A stretch of DNA of 64,000 nucleotides from Asticcacaulis solisilvae (GCF_017875235.1 NZ_JAGGMI010000005.1:248001-312000), one strand, 5' to 3'. Shown: positions 28,123-37,604, numbered from the stretch's first letter. Numbers and translations are program-made. The notes: generated from the sequence alone by a model not told the origin.

Positions 28123-28242
28123 TTAGCCGAACAGCACGAATGTCAGGGAAGCAACCAGCATAAAACCGGTCAGGCCGCTGGCCACCAGCGGGATAAACAG
28201 CGGGACGCCGGCCTGCGAGTCCGGGCGGGGATCGTACGTCAT
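28123..28242 (-). CDS. Small single-pass membrane protein (39 aa)
   Basis: An ATG at 28242 with GAGG 6 bases upstream opens a 39-codon frame. It has a polar N terminus (MTYDPRPDSQAGVP) and one strongly hydrophobic segment (LFIPLVASGLTGFMLVASLT) before a TAA at 28123. It lies 105 bases upstream of the GH130 gene on the same strand. No family is recognised. The ribosome-binding site and the clean helix support a real small membrane protein. Confidence 0.55.
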   Translation of the reverse strand: MTYDPRPDSQAGVPLFIPLVASGLTGFMLVASLTFVLFG

Positions 28243-28351
28243 TCTGAGCCTCGATCATATGGGGCAGTTATCTGCCGTAGACGAGTAAGACTCGATTCCG
28301 GTGAAAGAAAATGCACGAATTTGTGAGAGTGGTTTTCCCCATTTAAATTAT

Positions 28352-28466
28352 GTCGCATTTCCTGACGCCGAACCGGTGGCCACTTCGCCGGGAAATGCTT
28401 TTATTTGCTTGTCGCATTTCCTGACGCCGAACCGGTGGCCACTTCGCCGGGAAATGCTTTTATTTG
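28352..28466. repeat. Tandem duplication of a 59-bp palindromic element
   Basis: Two copies with period 59 (28352-28410 and 28411-28466) are identical over 56 bases. Each contains GCATTTCC ... GGAAATGC around CCGAACCGGTGGCCACTTCG, an imperfect hairpin. The second copy supplies the stop codon region of dnaE2 (28460-28462). It resembles the common alphaproteobacterial intergenic palindromes with an ACCGGTT..CCACTT core. Confidence 0.85.
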
Positions 28467-31400
28467 AAATCACGCGAGCGAATAAGAATCACCGGGGGTG
28501 AGGCCGCGCGATTGCCGCCGCGCCGTTTGAGCGTGCGCGGATCGGGGCCCGGCTCACCATGGCGGAAGTCATCGCCACGCGGCTTGGGTACCCGAAACGC
28601 ATCATCGCGTTCACTGACGCTGTCAAGCAGGTCGGACAGGTCGATCAGGCGCCTGGCCACCAGGTGGACGACCTCGCCCTCTTTCTGGATCTGGCCGACG
28701 ATCGCCACCATGCGCGCCGTCAGGATCAGCCGGCGCTGCTCTTCGTAGATGCGGCTCCAGATAACGGCGTTGACGATGCCGGTTTCGTCCTCGATGGTCA
28801 TGAAGGTGACGTTCTTGGCCGTGCCCGGCCTTTGCCGCACCAGCACCATGCCGGCGACGATGGCATCGGATTTGTCGGTGAGCGCATTGGCGGCGATGCA
28901 GGTCAGGATATCGCGCCCGCTCAACTCACCGCGCAAAAAGGCCAGCGGATGCTTGCGCAGCGACAGGCCGATATGGCCGTAGTCCTGGACGACCTCGCTG
29001 CCGGCCGTCATCTGCCGGAGCGCGACGGCTGGCTCATCCAGCTCAGGCGCCGCCATGGCGTCGAACAGAGGCAGGGGCGCGTCGCGCAGTCCCTTCAGCG
29101 TCCACAGGGCGTCGCGGCGCGACTTGCCCAGCGATGGCATGAAGGCATCGGCCTCCGCCAGCGGCAGGAGGCTCGATACCGGCAACCCGCTACGCCGCCA
29201 GACGTCGTCGACCGAACGGAAAGCCCCCTCTCCCCGGCTCGCGGTCAGGGTGGCGGCTTCACCGTTGGACAGGCTCTTGACCATGCGCAGCCCCAACCGC
29301 ACGGCGAATTGGCCCGGTTTATCGTCTGGCTCCAGGGTGCAGTCCCAACGCGAGGCATTGACGCAGACTGGCCGCACTTCGACGCCGTGGTCGCGCGCGT
29401 CGCGGACCAGTTGCGCCGGCGCATAGAAACCCATAGGCTGGGAATTGAGCAGCGCGCACAGGAAGACATCGGGATGGTGGCATTTCATCCACGATGAAGC
29501 ATAGGCAATCATGGCGAAGGAGATGGCGTGGCTTTCCGGAAAGCCATAGGAGCCAAAGCCTTCCAGTTGCTTGATCAGGCGTTCGGCGAATTGCGGCTCG
29601 TATCCGCGGTCCAGCATGCCTTGCCGCATCTTGTCACGAAAGTTCTTGACGCCACCAGTGTGCTTGAAGGTCGCCAGGCTGCGACGAACGTGGTCGGCTT
29701 CGTCGGGCGTGAAGCCGGCGCAAACCACCGCCACCTGCATGGCGTGTTCCTGAAACAGCGGCACGCCATGCGTGCGTTCCAGGATCGCCCTCACTTCATC
29801 ATTGGGATAGTCCACATCTTCCTTTTTATCCCTCCGGCGCAGGTAAGGGTGGACCATGTCGCCCTGGATCGGTCCCGGCCGGACGATGGCGACCTCGATG
29901 GCCAGGTCGTAAAATACCCTCGGCCGCAGGCGCGGCAGCATCGACATCTGGGCGCGGGATTCGATTTGGAAGACACCGACCGTGTCGGCCTTGCAGATCA
30001 TGTCGTAGGTCGGCGTGTCATCGGCAGGGATAGCCGCCATCCGCATGTCGATGCCCTTGTGCGCTTTGAGCATATCGAAGCTCAGCTTCATGCAGGTCAG
30101 CATGCCCAGCGCCAGGCAATCGACCTTCATGAACTTGAGCACATCGATATCGTCCTTGTCCCATTCGACGACCTGGCGGTTGTCCATGGCGGCCGGCTCG
30201 ATGACAGCCAGCTCGTCCAGCCGGTCGCGCGTCAGCACAAAGCCGCCGGGATGCTGGGACAGGTGGCGCGGGGCATTGATCAGTTGCCGCGCCAGGAAGA
30301 GGGTCAGGCGCATCCGACGGTCGGCGATGTTGAGGTCGAGCCCGTCCAGGTGTTGTTCGTCGATGTCGGTCGCCCAGTGGCGGTATTGCTGGGACAGGGT
30401 CTTGATGACGTCTTCGGGCAGACCCATCGCCTTGCCGACGTCGCGCAGCGCCCCGCGGGTGCGATAACGGCTGACGACGGCGACCAGGGCGGCGTGGTTG
30501 CGGCCATAGGTCTCAAAGACCCACTGCATGACGATCTCGCGCCGGTCGTGCTCAAAATCGACGTCGATATCCGGCGGTTCGTTGCGGTTCTTTGAAATAA
30601 ACCGTTCGAACAACAGGTTGTACTTGGCGGGGTCGAGCTCGGTGATGCCCAGCACATAACAGACCGAGCTGTTGGCCGCCGAACCGCGTCCCTGGCACAA
30701 TATGTCCTGCGAGCGGGCATAGTGGACGATGGCGTGGACGGTCAGGAAGTAGTTGGCGTAACCCATCTCGCCGATCAGATCGAGTTCCTTGCGCAGCTGA
30801 GCGACCACAGTTGCAGGCGTTCCGTCCGGATAGCCCTTGTCAGCGGCATAGCGAGCTTCCGCCCCCATCCAGACGAACTTTTCCAGCGTTTCCTGCGGGC
30901 TCAGGTGCGGATGCGACTTCTCGTCCGGATACTGGTATTCCAGTTCGCCCATATCGAAAGTGCAGCGCTCCATGATTTCACGCGTGCGGGCAACGGCGTC
31001 CCGGTGGCGATCAAACAAGCGCAACATCTCGTCCGGCGTTTTCAGGTAGCGGTCGGCATAGCGTTCGCGGCGATGGCCCAGCTCATCGATGGTGCAGGTA
31101 TGGCGGATGCAGGTCAGCACGTCCTGAAGCAGACGGCGCGACGGATTGTGGAACAGCACGTCATTGGTCGCGACCACAGGCACACGCGCACTGGCCGCCA
31201 GCTGCGCCAGGTCGTGCAGCCTGAGCGCATCATTGGGCCGCCGCCGCAGGGTCAGGGCCAGATAAGCGCGGTCGCCGAACAGCGCCTTCAGGCGGCGCAG
31301 ATTGGCCAAGCAGGCTTCATCGGCAAGGTCTGGGACAAGGATCGCGAGCAGGCCTTCGTGAAAGCTTTCGACATCAGCCCAGTCGAGATGGCACTTGCCC

Positions 31401-31720
31401 TTGCCCGCCCGGCCCTTGCCCAGCGACAGCAGCCGGCACAGGCGCGAATAGGCGGCGCGATCGGCGGGATAGACCAGCAGCGACGTGCCGTCACGCAGGT
31501 CGAGCCGGCAGCCGACAATCAGCCGGACGCCGTAATCCCTGGCCGCCTTGTGCGCCTGGACAATGCCCGCCAGCGAATTGCGGTCCACCACCCCCAGCGC
31601 CTTGATGCCCAGGGCCTTGGCCGTGGCGAACAGCTGATCGCACGAACTGGCGCCGCGCAGGAAGGAAAAATGCGTCGTGACCTGGAGTTCGACATAGTTT
31701 TTCGTCTCATTGGGGCTCAT
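28460..31720 (-). CDS. dnaE2: Error-prone DNA polymerase III alpha subunit
   Basis: The C-family polymerase of the ImuA-ImuB-DnaE2 mutasome, used for translesion synthesis and damage-induced mutagenesis. The PHP domain begins VELQVTTHFSFLRGASSCDQ. The palm carries the aspartates in NRNEPPDIDVDFEHDRR, with VRPGPIQGDMVHPYLRRR and GFGSYGFPESHA further on, and an OB-fold (VTFMTIEDETGIVNAVIW) lies near the end. I use the ATG at 31720 (MSPNETKNYVEL), which overlaps the imuB stop as ATGA; the frame is open 75 bases upstream inside imuB. Length is 1086 aa, normal. It is the last gene of the SOS operon. Confidence 0.96.
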   Translation of the reverse strand: MSPNETKNYVELQVTTHFSFLRGASSCDQLFATAKALGIKALGVVDRNSLAGIVQAHKAARDYGVRLIVGCRLDLRDGTSLLVYPADRAAYSRLCRLLSLGKGRAGKGKCHLDWADVESFHEGLLAILVPDLADEACLANLRRLKALFGDRAYLALTLRRRPNDALRLHDLAQLAASARVPVVATNDVLFHNPSRRLLQDVLTCIRHTCTIDELGHRRERYADRYLKTPDEMLRLFDRHRDAVARTREIMERCTFDMGELEYQYPDEKSHPHLSPQETLEKFVWMGAEARYAADKGYPDGTPATVVAQLRKELDLIGEMGYANYFLTVHAIVHYARSQDILCQGRGSAANSSVCYVLGITELDPAKYNLLFERFISKNRNEPPDIDVDFEHDRREIVMQWVFETYGRNHAALVAVVSRYRTRGALRDVGKAMGLPEDVIKTLSQQYRHWATDIDEQHLDGLDLNIADRRMRLTLFLARQLINAPRHLSQHPGGFVLTRDRLDELAVIEPAAMDNRQVVEWDKDDIDVLKFMKVDCLALGMLTCMKLSFDMLKAHKGIDMRMAAIPADDTPTYDMICKADTVGVFQIESRAQMSMLPRLRPRVFYDLAIEVAIVRPGPIQGDMVHPYLRRRDKKEDVDYPNDEVRAILERTHGVPLFQEHAMQVAVVCAGFTPDEADHVRRSLATFKHTGGVKNFRDKMRQGMLDRGYEPQFAERLIKQLEGFGSYGFPESHAISFAMIAYASSWMKCHHPDVFLCALLNSQPMGFYAPAQLVRDARDHGVEVRPVCVNASRWDCTLEPDDKPGQFAVRLGLRMVKSLSNGEAATLTASRGEGAFRSVDDVWRRSGLPVSSLLPLAEADAFMPSLGKSRRDALWTLKGLRDAPLPLFDAMAAPELDEPAVALRQMTAGSEVVQDYGHIGLSLRKHPLAFLRGELSGRDILTCIAANALTDKSDAIVAGMVLVRQRPGTAKNVTFMTIEDETGIVNAVIWSRIYEEQRRLILTARMVAIVGQIQKEGEVVHLVARRLIDLSDLLDSVSERDDAFRVPKPRGDDFRHGEPGPDPRTLKRRGGNRAASPPVILIRSRDFK

Positions 31721-33234
31721 GCGAAGACCCCGTGCAGGAACCATTCGCGGCTGCCGGTTTTGTCGTCCTCGCCATCGCCGCTGCGGTAGATCCACAGCCG
31801 CTCACCTGTCGTCAGCTCGACCCGGAAATAGTCGCGCACGGCCAGCATCTCGGCATCGCGCCGCCACCATTCGCCGAAGATGCGCTCCGGACCATCCGCG
31901 GCGATGACCAGGTGGCGGACACCGCGCCAGGTAAAGGCCTTTGGCGGATAGTCGGGCAACTGCGCCAGGGTGGCTATGCGTTCCGGTTTCGATAGCAGGC
32001 GCACCGGACGCGGCCAATGGGATGGCCAGGCGCTCTCGGAAGCCTCGCCCAGCGCGGACATCTTGCGCATGGAGCGCTCGGGCACGTCGCTTTCGACCGG
32101 TGCCAGACGGTAGATGCGTTCAGCGCCCATGCGGTTGCTCAAGGTATCCAGCAAGGTCGCGAGGCCGGGCGCCGGATCGTCGGTCGCGCTGACCTGCCTG
32201 TGCGGCAAGGGCTCGGCGGCAGTCGCGATCAGGCGCATATGCTCGATGCCAAAGCCCGGATCGACGGTCTCGATCTTGTCGCACAACAGCCGCGTCAGGC
32301 GTTTGACGTCGCGCATGGGCTGAGCGAGGCCGACACGAATGGCCTCGATGCGGTTGTCGGTGCGGGTGAACAAAAGGTCCGCCTGCCTCACGCCCCAACC
32401 CTTGTCTTCGAGCGCATCGCACAGTTGCTGCGTAAGCTTGCCGGTATAGCGCGCAATGGTTTCGGGCGCGCCGATCGGCTCGGCGAAACGCCGCCGGACC
32501 TCGATGACATCGGGCAGGTCGACCGGATCGATCGGCTCATCGAGATGGCCGAACATCTGGTCGAGCCGTCGGCCCAGTAGCGGGCCGAAGCGGTGCACCA
32601 GGGGCGCGCGCGGCTGAGCCAGCAGATCGCCGACGGTCTCGAAGCCCAGGACATGCAGGCTTTCGGCCATGCCGAAGGATAAGCGCAAGGCGCCTATCGG
32701 CAGGGACGGCAGGGCGCGGCCGCCCGTATCCTTCGGCAGGATAAAGACGGGCTTGGGAATGAACCGCGCCAGGGCATGGGCGGCGCCCCAGGTGCCGGCG
32801 ATGGCGGCGCGCGCTTCAAAGCCCTTATCCGCCAAAGCCTGGACAAGGCCTTCCAGCAAGGCCGCCTCGCCGCCGTGCAGGTGCGCCGCGCCGCTGATTT
32901 CCATGACCACGCCGTCCGGCGGATCGGCGGCCACCAATGGCGAATAGGTGCGCAGAGCCCAGCGCGCCAGCGTCTCCAGATCGGCCGCGTCGGCATCGAG
33001 GTCGGCATCGTGGATGACGAGATGGCTGACCAGGACCTGCGCCTTGGCCACCGGCATACCGACCCGAATGCCCCCCGCCTCGGCCGCGCGGTCGGCCGCC
33101 AGCACGACGCGGCGCCGGCCATCCGAGCCCTTCAAAATCAGCGGAACGTCAGGAGGCGGCGCGGTGCCGCTCATCCGCCGCCGCAACCGGTCGGTGGACC
33201 AGCGGGGCAGATACAGCGAGATGACCCTGGCCAT
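31717..33234 (-). CDS. imuB: ImuB, Y-family polymerase-like protein of the mutasome
   Basis: A Y-family (DinB/UmuC-like) protein lacking the catalytic acidic triad; it bridges DnaE2 to the sliding clamp and ImuA. The N terminus MARVISLYLPRWSTDRLRRR, the LVAADPPDGVVMEISGAAHLHG segment and the FGMAESLHVLGFETVGDLL helix-hairpin region match ImuB. An open frame reaches an ATG at 33249 (five more residues); I take 33234, where the family usually begins. It overlaps the 3' end of imuA by 86 bases and dnaE2 by 4. Confidence 0.93.
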   Translation of the reverse strand: MARVISLYLPRWSTDRLRRRMSGTAPPPDVPLILKGSDGRRRVVLAADRAAEAGGIRVGMPVAKAQVLVSHLVIHDADLDADAADLETLARWALRTYSPLVAADPPDGVVMEISGAAHLHGGEAALLEGLVQALADKGFEARAAIAGTWGAAHALARFIPKPVFILPKDTGGRALPSLPIGALRLSFGMAESLHVLGFETVGDLLAQPRAPLVHRFGPLLGRRLDQMFGHLDEPIDPVDLPDVIEVRRRFAEPIGAPETIARYTGKLTQQLCDALEDKGWGVRQADLLFTRTDNRIEAIRVGLAQPMRDVKRLTRLLCDKIETVDPGFGIEHMRLIATAAEPLPHRQVSATDDPAPGLATLLDTLSNRMGAERIYRLAPVESDVPERSMRKMSALGEASESAWPSHWPRPVRLLSKPERIATLAQLPDYPPKAFTWRGVRHLVIAADGPERIFGEWWRRDAEMLAVRDYFRVELTTGERLWIYRSGDGEDDKTGSREWFLHGVFA

Positions 33235-33913
33235 CGCACGCCTCCACATCGAATTCAGCGGTCTGTCCGCCCTTGCAACGCAGCAGCTCCAGCCGCCAGC
33301 GCGCCCGTCCGATACCGGGCACGGGCAGAGGGGCAGACGGAATGGAGGTCACCCGCCAGCGCGTCATCGCCGCCGTTGGCAGTCCGAATTGCACGGCCGC
33401 CTTTTCCGTATCCCAGCGCCGCACCATCAGGCCCAGGGTGCGCGCCCCTTCGGCGGCCAGCTGCAGCCGGCGCGAGGCGATCATAGACAGGCGCGCGACT
33501 TCACCGACAACCGCGCCCAGCCCGCCGTGGCGCAAAGCCTCTTCGCAGGCCGCCAGCACGCCCTTATCGTCATCGGCTTCGACATGGATCACGCGTCCCG
33601 GCGGGAGCCCGCCTTGCGCCAGCCCCGGCGCGAACAGGTCGCCTGGCCTTGCGCACCACATCACCAGGCCGTCGCTGCGCGCGGCGATGCCGGCGGCGAA
33701 CAGTCCGGCCGCCGCGCCATCGACCGCGCCTTTTCCCGATCCGGCGATCTCATGGAGAGCCCCAAGCGCCAGCCCGCCTCCAGGCAGGCGGCTGTCGATA
33801 AGGTTCAGTCCGAACGGCAATACGCCTGCGACACGGCGCTCCCCTTCCAGCCTTGAGATGCGCTGGCGAAGCTGATCTATGTCCGCAGGCTGTGTCCCGG
33901 GCATTACTCTCAT
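33149..33913 (-). CDS. imuA: ImuA, RecA-like protein of the mutasome
   Basis: A RecA-fold protein that supports ImuB/DnaE2 at damaged DNA. The sequence VLPFGLNLIDSRLPGGGLAL with LGALHEIAGSGKGAVDGAAA is the RecA-like core (degenerate Walker A). The SMIASRRLQLAAEGARTLGL and RRWDTEKA segments are typical of ImuA. The length of 254 aa is normal. The ATG at 33913 (or 33904) lies 28-37 bases from a LexA operator, so the operon is under SOS control. Confidence 0.93.
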   Translation of the reverse strand: MRVMPGTQPADIDQLRQRISRLEGERRVAGVLPFGLNLIDSRLPGGGLALGALHEIAGSGKGAVDGAAAGLFAAGIAARSDGLVMWCARPGDLFAPGLAQGGLPPGRVIHVEADDDKGVLAACEEALRHGGLGAVVGEVARLSMIASRRLQLAAEGARTLGLMVRRWDTEKAAVQFGLPTAAMTRWRVTSIPSAPLPVPGIGRARWRLELLRCKGGQTAEFDVEACDGQGHLAVSAPLVHRPVAAADERHRAAS

Positions 33914-33940
33914 CCTTTATACCGACTTCTTCGGCGTTAT

Positions 33941-33955
33941 GTTCACTCTTTGTTC
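33941..33955. promoter_or_regulatory. LexA (SOS) operator of imuA-imuB-dnaE2
   Basis: GTTC-ACTCTTT-GTTC matches exactly the alphaproteobacterial direct-repeat LexA box GTTC-N7-GTTC. It sits 28 bases upstream of imuA, where it would overlap the promoter. The convergent rpiR gene ends nearby, so imuA is the only candidate target. Confidence 0.85.
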
Positions 33956-34003
33956 CTTGACACGGCAAATGTCAATACGCTTCGGCAAAGTGCTTCCGAC
34001 GCC

Positions 34004-34882
34004 TCAGAAGCGCTTGATCGACAGGGTCTCGAAGGTCTGTTTCAGCGTCGTGGTCGACCGTTCGTAATCGGCCAGGGCCAAGGCGGCGATCAAGGCATCG
34101 ACGACGCAGAGCTGGGCGATGCGGCTGGTCATCGCCTCGGTGCGAAAAAGCGTCTCACGCGCCATGGTCGCCAGCACCACGTCGGCATAGGACTGAATGG
34201 GCGAACGGGCAAAGTTGGTGATCACCACCGTCCTGGCCCCGGCCGCCTTGGCCAGGCGCGTCGAGGTGACGGTTTCATGGGTGGCGCCCGAGTGCGACAC
34301 GGTCAGGACGGCGACCTCCGGATCGGTGCGTGAGGCGCTGATCGCCTGGACGTGGCTGTCGATCACCACCTTGGCGTCGAGACCGATGCGCAGCATGCGG
34401 TAGTGAGCGTCTTCGGCGATCGGCGCGGCCGAACCGATGCCGTAGATTTCGATCCGCCGGGCGGCGCGAAAGATATCGACGGCCTGGCTCAAGGCGCCCG
34501 GATCAAGCACGGACAGGGTATCGTGCAGCGCCTGGACGCCTGCATGGAAAATCTTGCGGCAGACCGTATCGACATCGTCGTCGCGGTCCAGGTCCTCGTG
34601 AATGAACTCAACCGGCCGGACGGTTTCCTGCGCCAGGCTGAGCTTCAACTGCTGAAAGCCCGACAGGCCCAGTTTGCGGCAGAAGTTGATGACGCTGCCT
34701 TCCGAGGCGCCGGTGGCTTCCGACAATTCGGTGACCGACATCTGCACGATGCGGCCAGGCTGGGCGATGACATAATCGGCTATGCGGCGCGCGCCCTTGG
34801 CCAAGCCGGAATAGGCAAGATTAATGCGGGCCAGGGCATTATCGACCGGAGCGGGACTGGGAGAATCAGGCAGGGGTTTCAA
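34004..34882 (-). CDS. RpiR-family transcriptional regulator
   Basis: A 292-residue regulator with an N-terminal winged helix-turn-helix (YSGLAKGARRIADYVI, then TELSEATGASEGSVINFCRK) and a C-terminal SIS sugar-phosphate-binding domain (RIEIYGIGSAAPIAEDAHYR, later VLTVSHSGATHETV). Such regulators sense phosphosugars. It is transcribed away from the TonB-dependent receptor/phosphatase genes and may control them through the shared 317-bp intergenic region; the ligand is unknown. Confidence 0.9.
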   Translation of the reverse strand: MKPLPDSPSPAPVDNALARINLAYSGLAKGARRIADYVIAQPGRIVQMSVTELSEATGASEGSVINFCRKLGLSGFQQLKLSLAQETVRPVEFIHEDLDRDDDVDTVCRKIFHAGVQALHDTLSVLDPGALSQAVDIFRAARRIEIYGIGSAAPIAEDAHYRMLRIGLDAKVVIDSHVQAISASRTDPEVAVLTVSHSGATHETVTSTRLAKAAGARTVVITNFARSPIQSYADVVLATMARETLFRTEAMTSRIAQLCVVDALIAALALADYERSTTTLKQTFETLSIKRF

Positions 34883-35199
34883 GCAGGAGTCCTGAAGTCA
34901 TAATGGCCCGGGTTGTTTTAGGATATGGTGATTCCGGAAGTCGCGCATGAACCTTTGATGACCATGGGTCATTGTTTCATAAAACGTACTTGGAACCGTA
35001 GCACCCGCGCAACGTGGAGGGCCCATACAAGGTCTTAAGAACTGAAACAAGCTCAATTTTATAAATATTAAAAGATGAGTAAATTTCATTAACGTTCCAC
35101 AAAAATGGGATGTTTCTGTCACACGACACCTCTAGCCTCCCCCACCATCCAGCCGCCCCGCCTCCCTGGCGCGGCTTGTCACACACGGGGATACATCTC
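34883..35199. promoter_or_regulatory. Divergent control region between the RpiR regulator and the TonB receptor
   Basis: A 317-bp gene-free stretch with an AT-rich centre (35040-35100, including AATTTTATAAATATTAAAAG) likely to hold promoters. A perfect inverted repeat ATGACC-ATG-GGTCAT at 34958-34972 could be an operator. Only a half match to a Pho box (CTGTCAC near 35116) is visible, so phosphate control through PhoB is not shown by sequence. Confidence 0.5.
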
Positions 35200-37530
35200 A
35201 TGTTCTTTAAGACAAAACGTTACCACGCGCCCTTGCTGGGGCTCGTGTCGCTGGGCTGCGGCCTGGCGGGCGCGGCCTTTGCCGACAATGCCGGCAACGC
35301 CGCCGATGCCGAGTCGGGCGCCGAATCCGTCGTCATCACCGGCAAGCGTTCGACGGCCTCAACGACGGCCAAGGAGCTGTCGGCCTACGGCACAGAGGTC
35401 CAGGTCATCACCGCCGAACAGATCGACCAGTCGGGCTCGATCAACTTCGCCGAAGCCGCCCAGTTCCTGGTCAAGGGCGTCAATGTCGGCTACTCGCCCG
35501 ACGAAGGCGAATTCACCATCCGTCTTGATGGCGGCGGCGACCGGGACACCCTGGTGACGCTGGACGGCGTGCCGCTCTACGACCGTGGTCCGGCGCTGGA
35601 GAACATCTGGGGCTCAACCACGATCGATCCGCACATGATCGAGAACATCGAAGTCTTCCGCGGCGGCAACAGCCTTTACTTCGGCTCGAACGGCGGCATC
35701 GGCGTCGTCAATGTCGTCACCAAGAAGCCCGACGGCACGACCAAGGGCGAGTTCGGCATTTCCTACGGCTCGTTCGCCACGCGCGAAATCTGGGGCAACT
35801 ACTCCTTCGCGCTCGATGACGCAGGCAAGCATTCGGTGATGTTCTATGGCGCCATGCTGGCGACCGATGGCCCGCGCATCTTTGATCCGGCCAAGTTCAC
35901 CGACAACGTCGCCCTTTCCGGCGGCATCCAGGACTATCCGCTCAACAAGAACGATGTCGGCGCTAAGTATCTCTGGAAGATCGACGACGATACCGAGTTC
36001 CGAGCCAACGTCATCTACATGGAAAGCTGGTTCCAGGACGCCTTTCCATCGGGTGAGAGCTATTCGCCGAACACCCTGCGCTATCCAATCGCCGACATCT
36101 CCTTCACCAAGCGGTTCAGCGACAACATCTTGCTCGAAGCCTCGGCCTATTATTCCAACCCGGAATTGTGGAACGCCGAAGTCTATCCGGAAATCTGCAT
36201 GGTCCAACCCGCCGGCTGGGACCCGTCCCAACCGGTTCCAAACACCTGCGTTAACCCGAACGATCCGAAACAAACGCCGACCTTCCCGAACGGCACGCCA
36301 ACTATTCCCTACGGCGCCTGGACGGGCGCGGTTGAACCGGCCCTGGGCCACGGCTTCGGCACATCCAACCAGTTCCGCAGCGGTTTCAAAGAACAGGGTG
36401 CGACGGTCCGCACCACGCTCAACCTGAGCCGTTACCTGGAACTCGTCGCCGGCGTCCAGTACGTCTCCTACGCCGACGACTCCGACAAGCGCTTCGCCAC
36501 ACCAGACAACAATTCGACCACGACCGGCGTCTTCCTCGACTTCCATCCCAAGCTGCCGTTCAGCCCGGCGACCAACATCTCCGTGGCGATCCGCCAGGAC
36601 TACTCGGAAGCCTTCGACAGCAAGACGGTGTGGAAGTTCGGCTTCAAGCATCCGGTCGGCAATTTCTACGTCCGTGGTAATGGCGGCGTCTCCTACAGCC
36701 TGCCCCAGACCAACGAACTCTACATCAACAATCCCCGCCCGCCGGAAACCAATTCCAGCGTCCCCTATACGGTTATCGGCAATCCCAACCTGCAGGCTGA
36801 AGAGACGCAGACCTATAACGGCGCGGTCGGTTATCGTCACGTCGCGGGTAACTTCACCTTCTCAGGTGAAATCGGCGCCTTCGACACCGAAATCTCGAAC
36901 CGCATCCGCACGACCACGGGCCAGCCGATTACCATCAACGTCAATGGCGCCAACCGTAATGTCGATACCTATTACAACGACACGGCCATTACCAAGATCA
37001 AGGGCCTGACCGCCGATGCGGACTTCACCGTCGGCGGCCAGTGGACGTTCGGCTTCGGCTACACCGCCCAGGACGCCGCCGCCGCTAGCGGGCCGCGCCA
37101 GGGTATCCAGATCAACGAGACCCCGGAATGGTTCATTATCGGCCGTCTGAACTGGGAATCGCAAGACGGCCGCCTGAAGGCACAACTGCTGTCGCGGACG
37201 CAAGGGCCTGAATGGGCGACCGGCGGACCGGCCGAGAAGTTCCGCGTCAACTTCGGCGATTATACAGTCGTCAACGGCACGCTGACCTACTTGGCCGGCA
37301 AGAACAAGGAGCATCGCTTCCAGCTGCGCGTCGCCAACCTGTTCGACACCTACTATGCCGAACGTTACGGCTTCGGCAACCAGCAGTATGGCGCCGAGTA
37401 CAACCGCCTCAAGAACCTGCCCACGAACGACCCGCGCCGCATGACGACAGCCAGCGACGCCTACTATTACGGCTATCCGTTCGAAGGCAAGCCGCGCAGC
37501 TTCTACCTGACCTATTCGACGAAGTTCTAA
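35200..37530 (+). CDS. TonB-dependent receptor
   Basis: A 776-residue outer-membrane receptor. The signal peptide (MFFKTKRYHAPLLGLVSLGC, ending AAFA) is followed by a TonB-box-like ESVVITGKRS, a plug domain with TLVTLDGVPLYDRG and IENIEVFRGGNSLYFGSNG, and a beta-barrel ending in YLTYSTKF with the terminal aromatic residue expected for Bam recognition. The substrate is not evident. Being followed by phosphatase D and phospholipase C genes, it may import an organophosphate or a metal they need. The ATG at 35200 starts the signal peptide; upstream in-frame sequence is non-coding in character. Confidence 0.9.
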   Translation: MFFKTKRYHAPLLGLVSLGCGLAGAAFADNAGNAADAESGAESVVITGKRSTASTTAKELSAYGTEVQVITAEQIDQSGSINFAEAAQFLVKGVNVGYSPDEGEFTIRLDGGGDRDTLVTLDGVPLYDRGPALENIWGSTTIDPHMIENIEVFRGGNSLYFGSNGGIGVVNVVTKKPDGTTKGEFGISYGSFATREIWGNYSFALDDAGKHSVMFYGAMLATDGPRIFDPAKFTDNVALSGGIQDYPLNKNDVGAKYLWKIDDDTEFRANVIYMESWFQDAFPSGESYSPNTLRYPIADISFTKRFSDNILLEASAYYSNPELWNAEVYPEICMVQPAGWDPSQPVPNTCVNPNDPKQTPTFPNGTPTIPYGAWTGAVEPALGHGFGTSNQFRSGFKEQGATVRTTLNLSRYLELVAGVQYVSYADDSDKRFATPDNNSTTTGVFLDFHPKLPFSPATNISVAIRQDYSEAFDSKTVWKFGFKHPVGNFYVRGNGGVSYSLPQTNELYINNPRPPETNSSVPYTVIGNPNLQAEETQTYNGAVGYRHVAGNFTFSGEIGAFDTEISNRIRTTTGQPITINVNGANRNVDTYYNDTAITKIKGLTADADFTVGGQWTFGFGYTAQDAAAASGPRQGIQINETPEWFIIGRLNWESQDGRLKAQLLSRTQGPEWATGGPAEKFRVNFGDYTVVNGTLTYLAGKNKEHRFQLRVANLFDTYYAERYGFGNQQYGAEYNRLKNLPTNDPRRMTTASDAYYYGYPFEGKPRSFYLTYSTKF

Positions 37531-37558
37531 GCTTCGGAGATACGAGCGATATCCAAGA

Positions 37559-37604
37559 AGTGTGCAGCGGTTTTTGGGTAAATATCGCGCCAAAACAAAT
37601 AACT
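37559..37604 (+). repeat. Dispersed alphaproteobacterial intergenic repeat, copy 2
   Basis: AGTGTGCAGCGGTTTTTGGG with AAATATCGCGCCAAAACAAA, a close match of 5284-5330. It lies just after the receptor gene and abuts the long hairpin at 37603-37643. Confidence 0.6.

Noticed and set aside
28028-28258. A 76-codon minus-strand frame from 28258
   Set aside because: Its product is an irregular Arg/Pro-rich string. The overlapping 39-codon frame in another phase has the ribosome-binding site and a clean membrane helix.
28352-28466. CRISPR array
   Set aside because: Only two directly adjoining copies with no spacers; it is a tandem duplication of a palindromic element.
35110-35130. Pho box upstream of the TonB receptor
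   Set aside because: Only one CTGTCAC half is present and no second half at the required distance was found.
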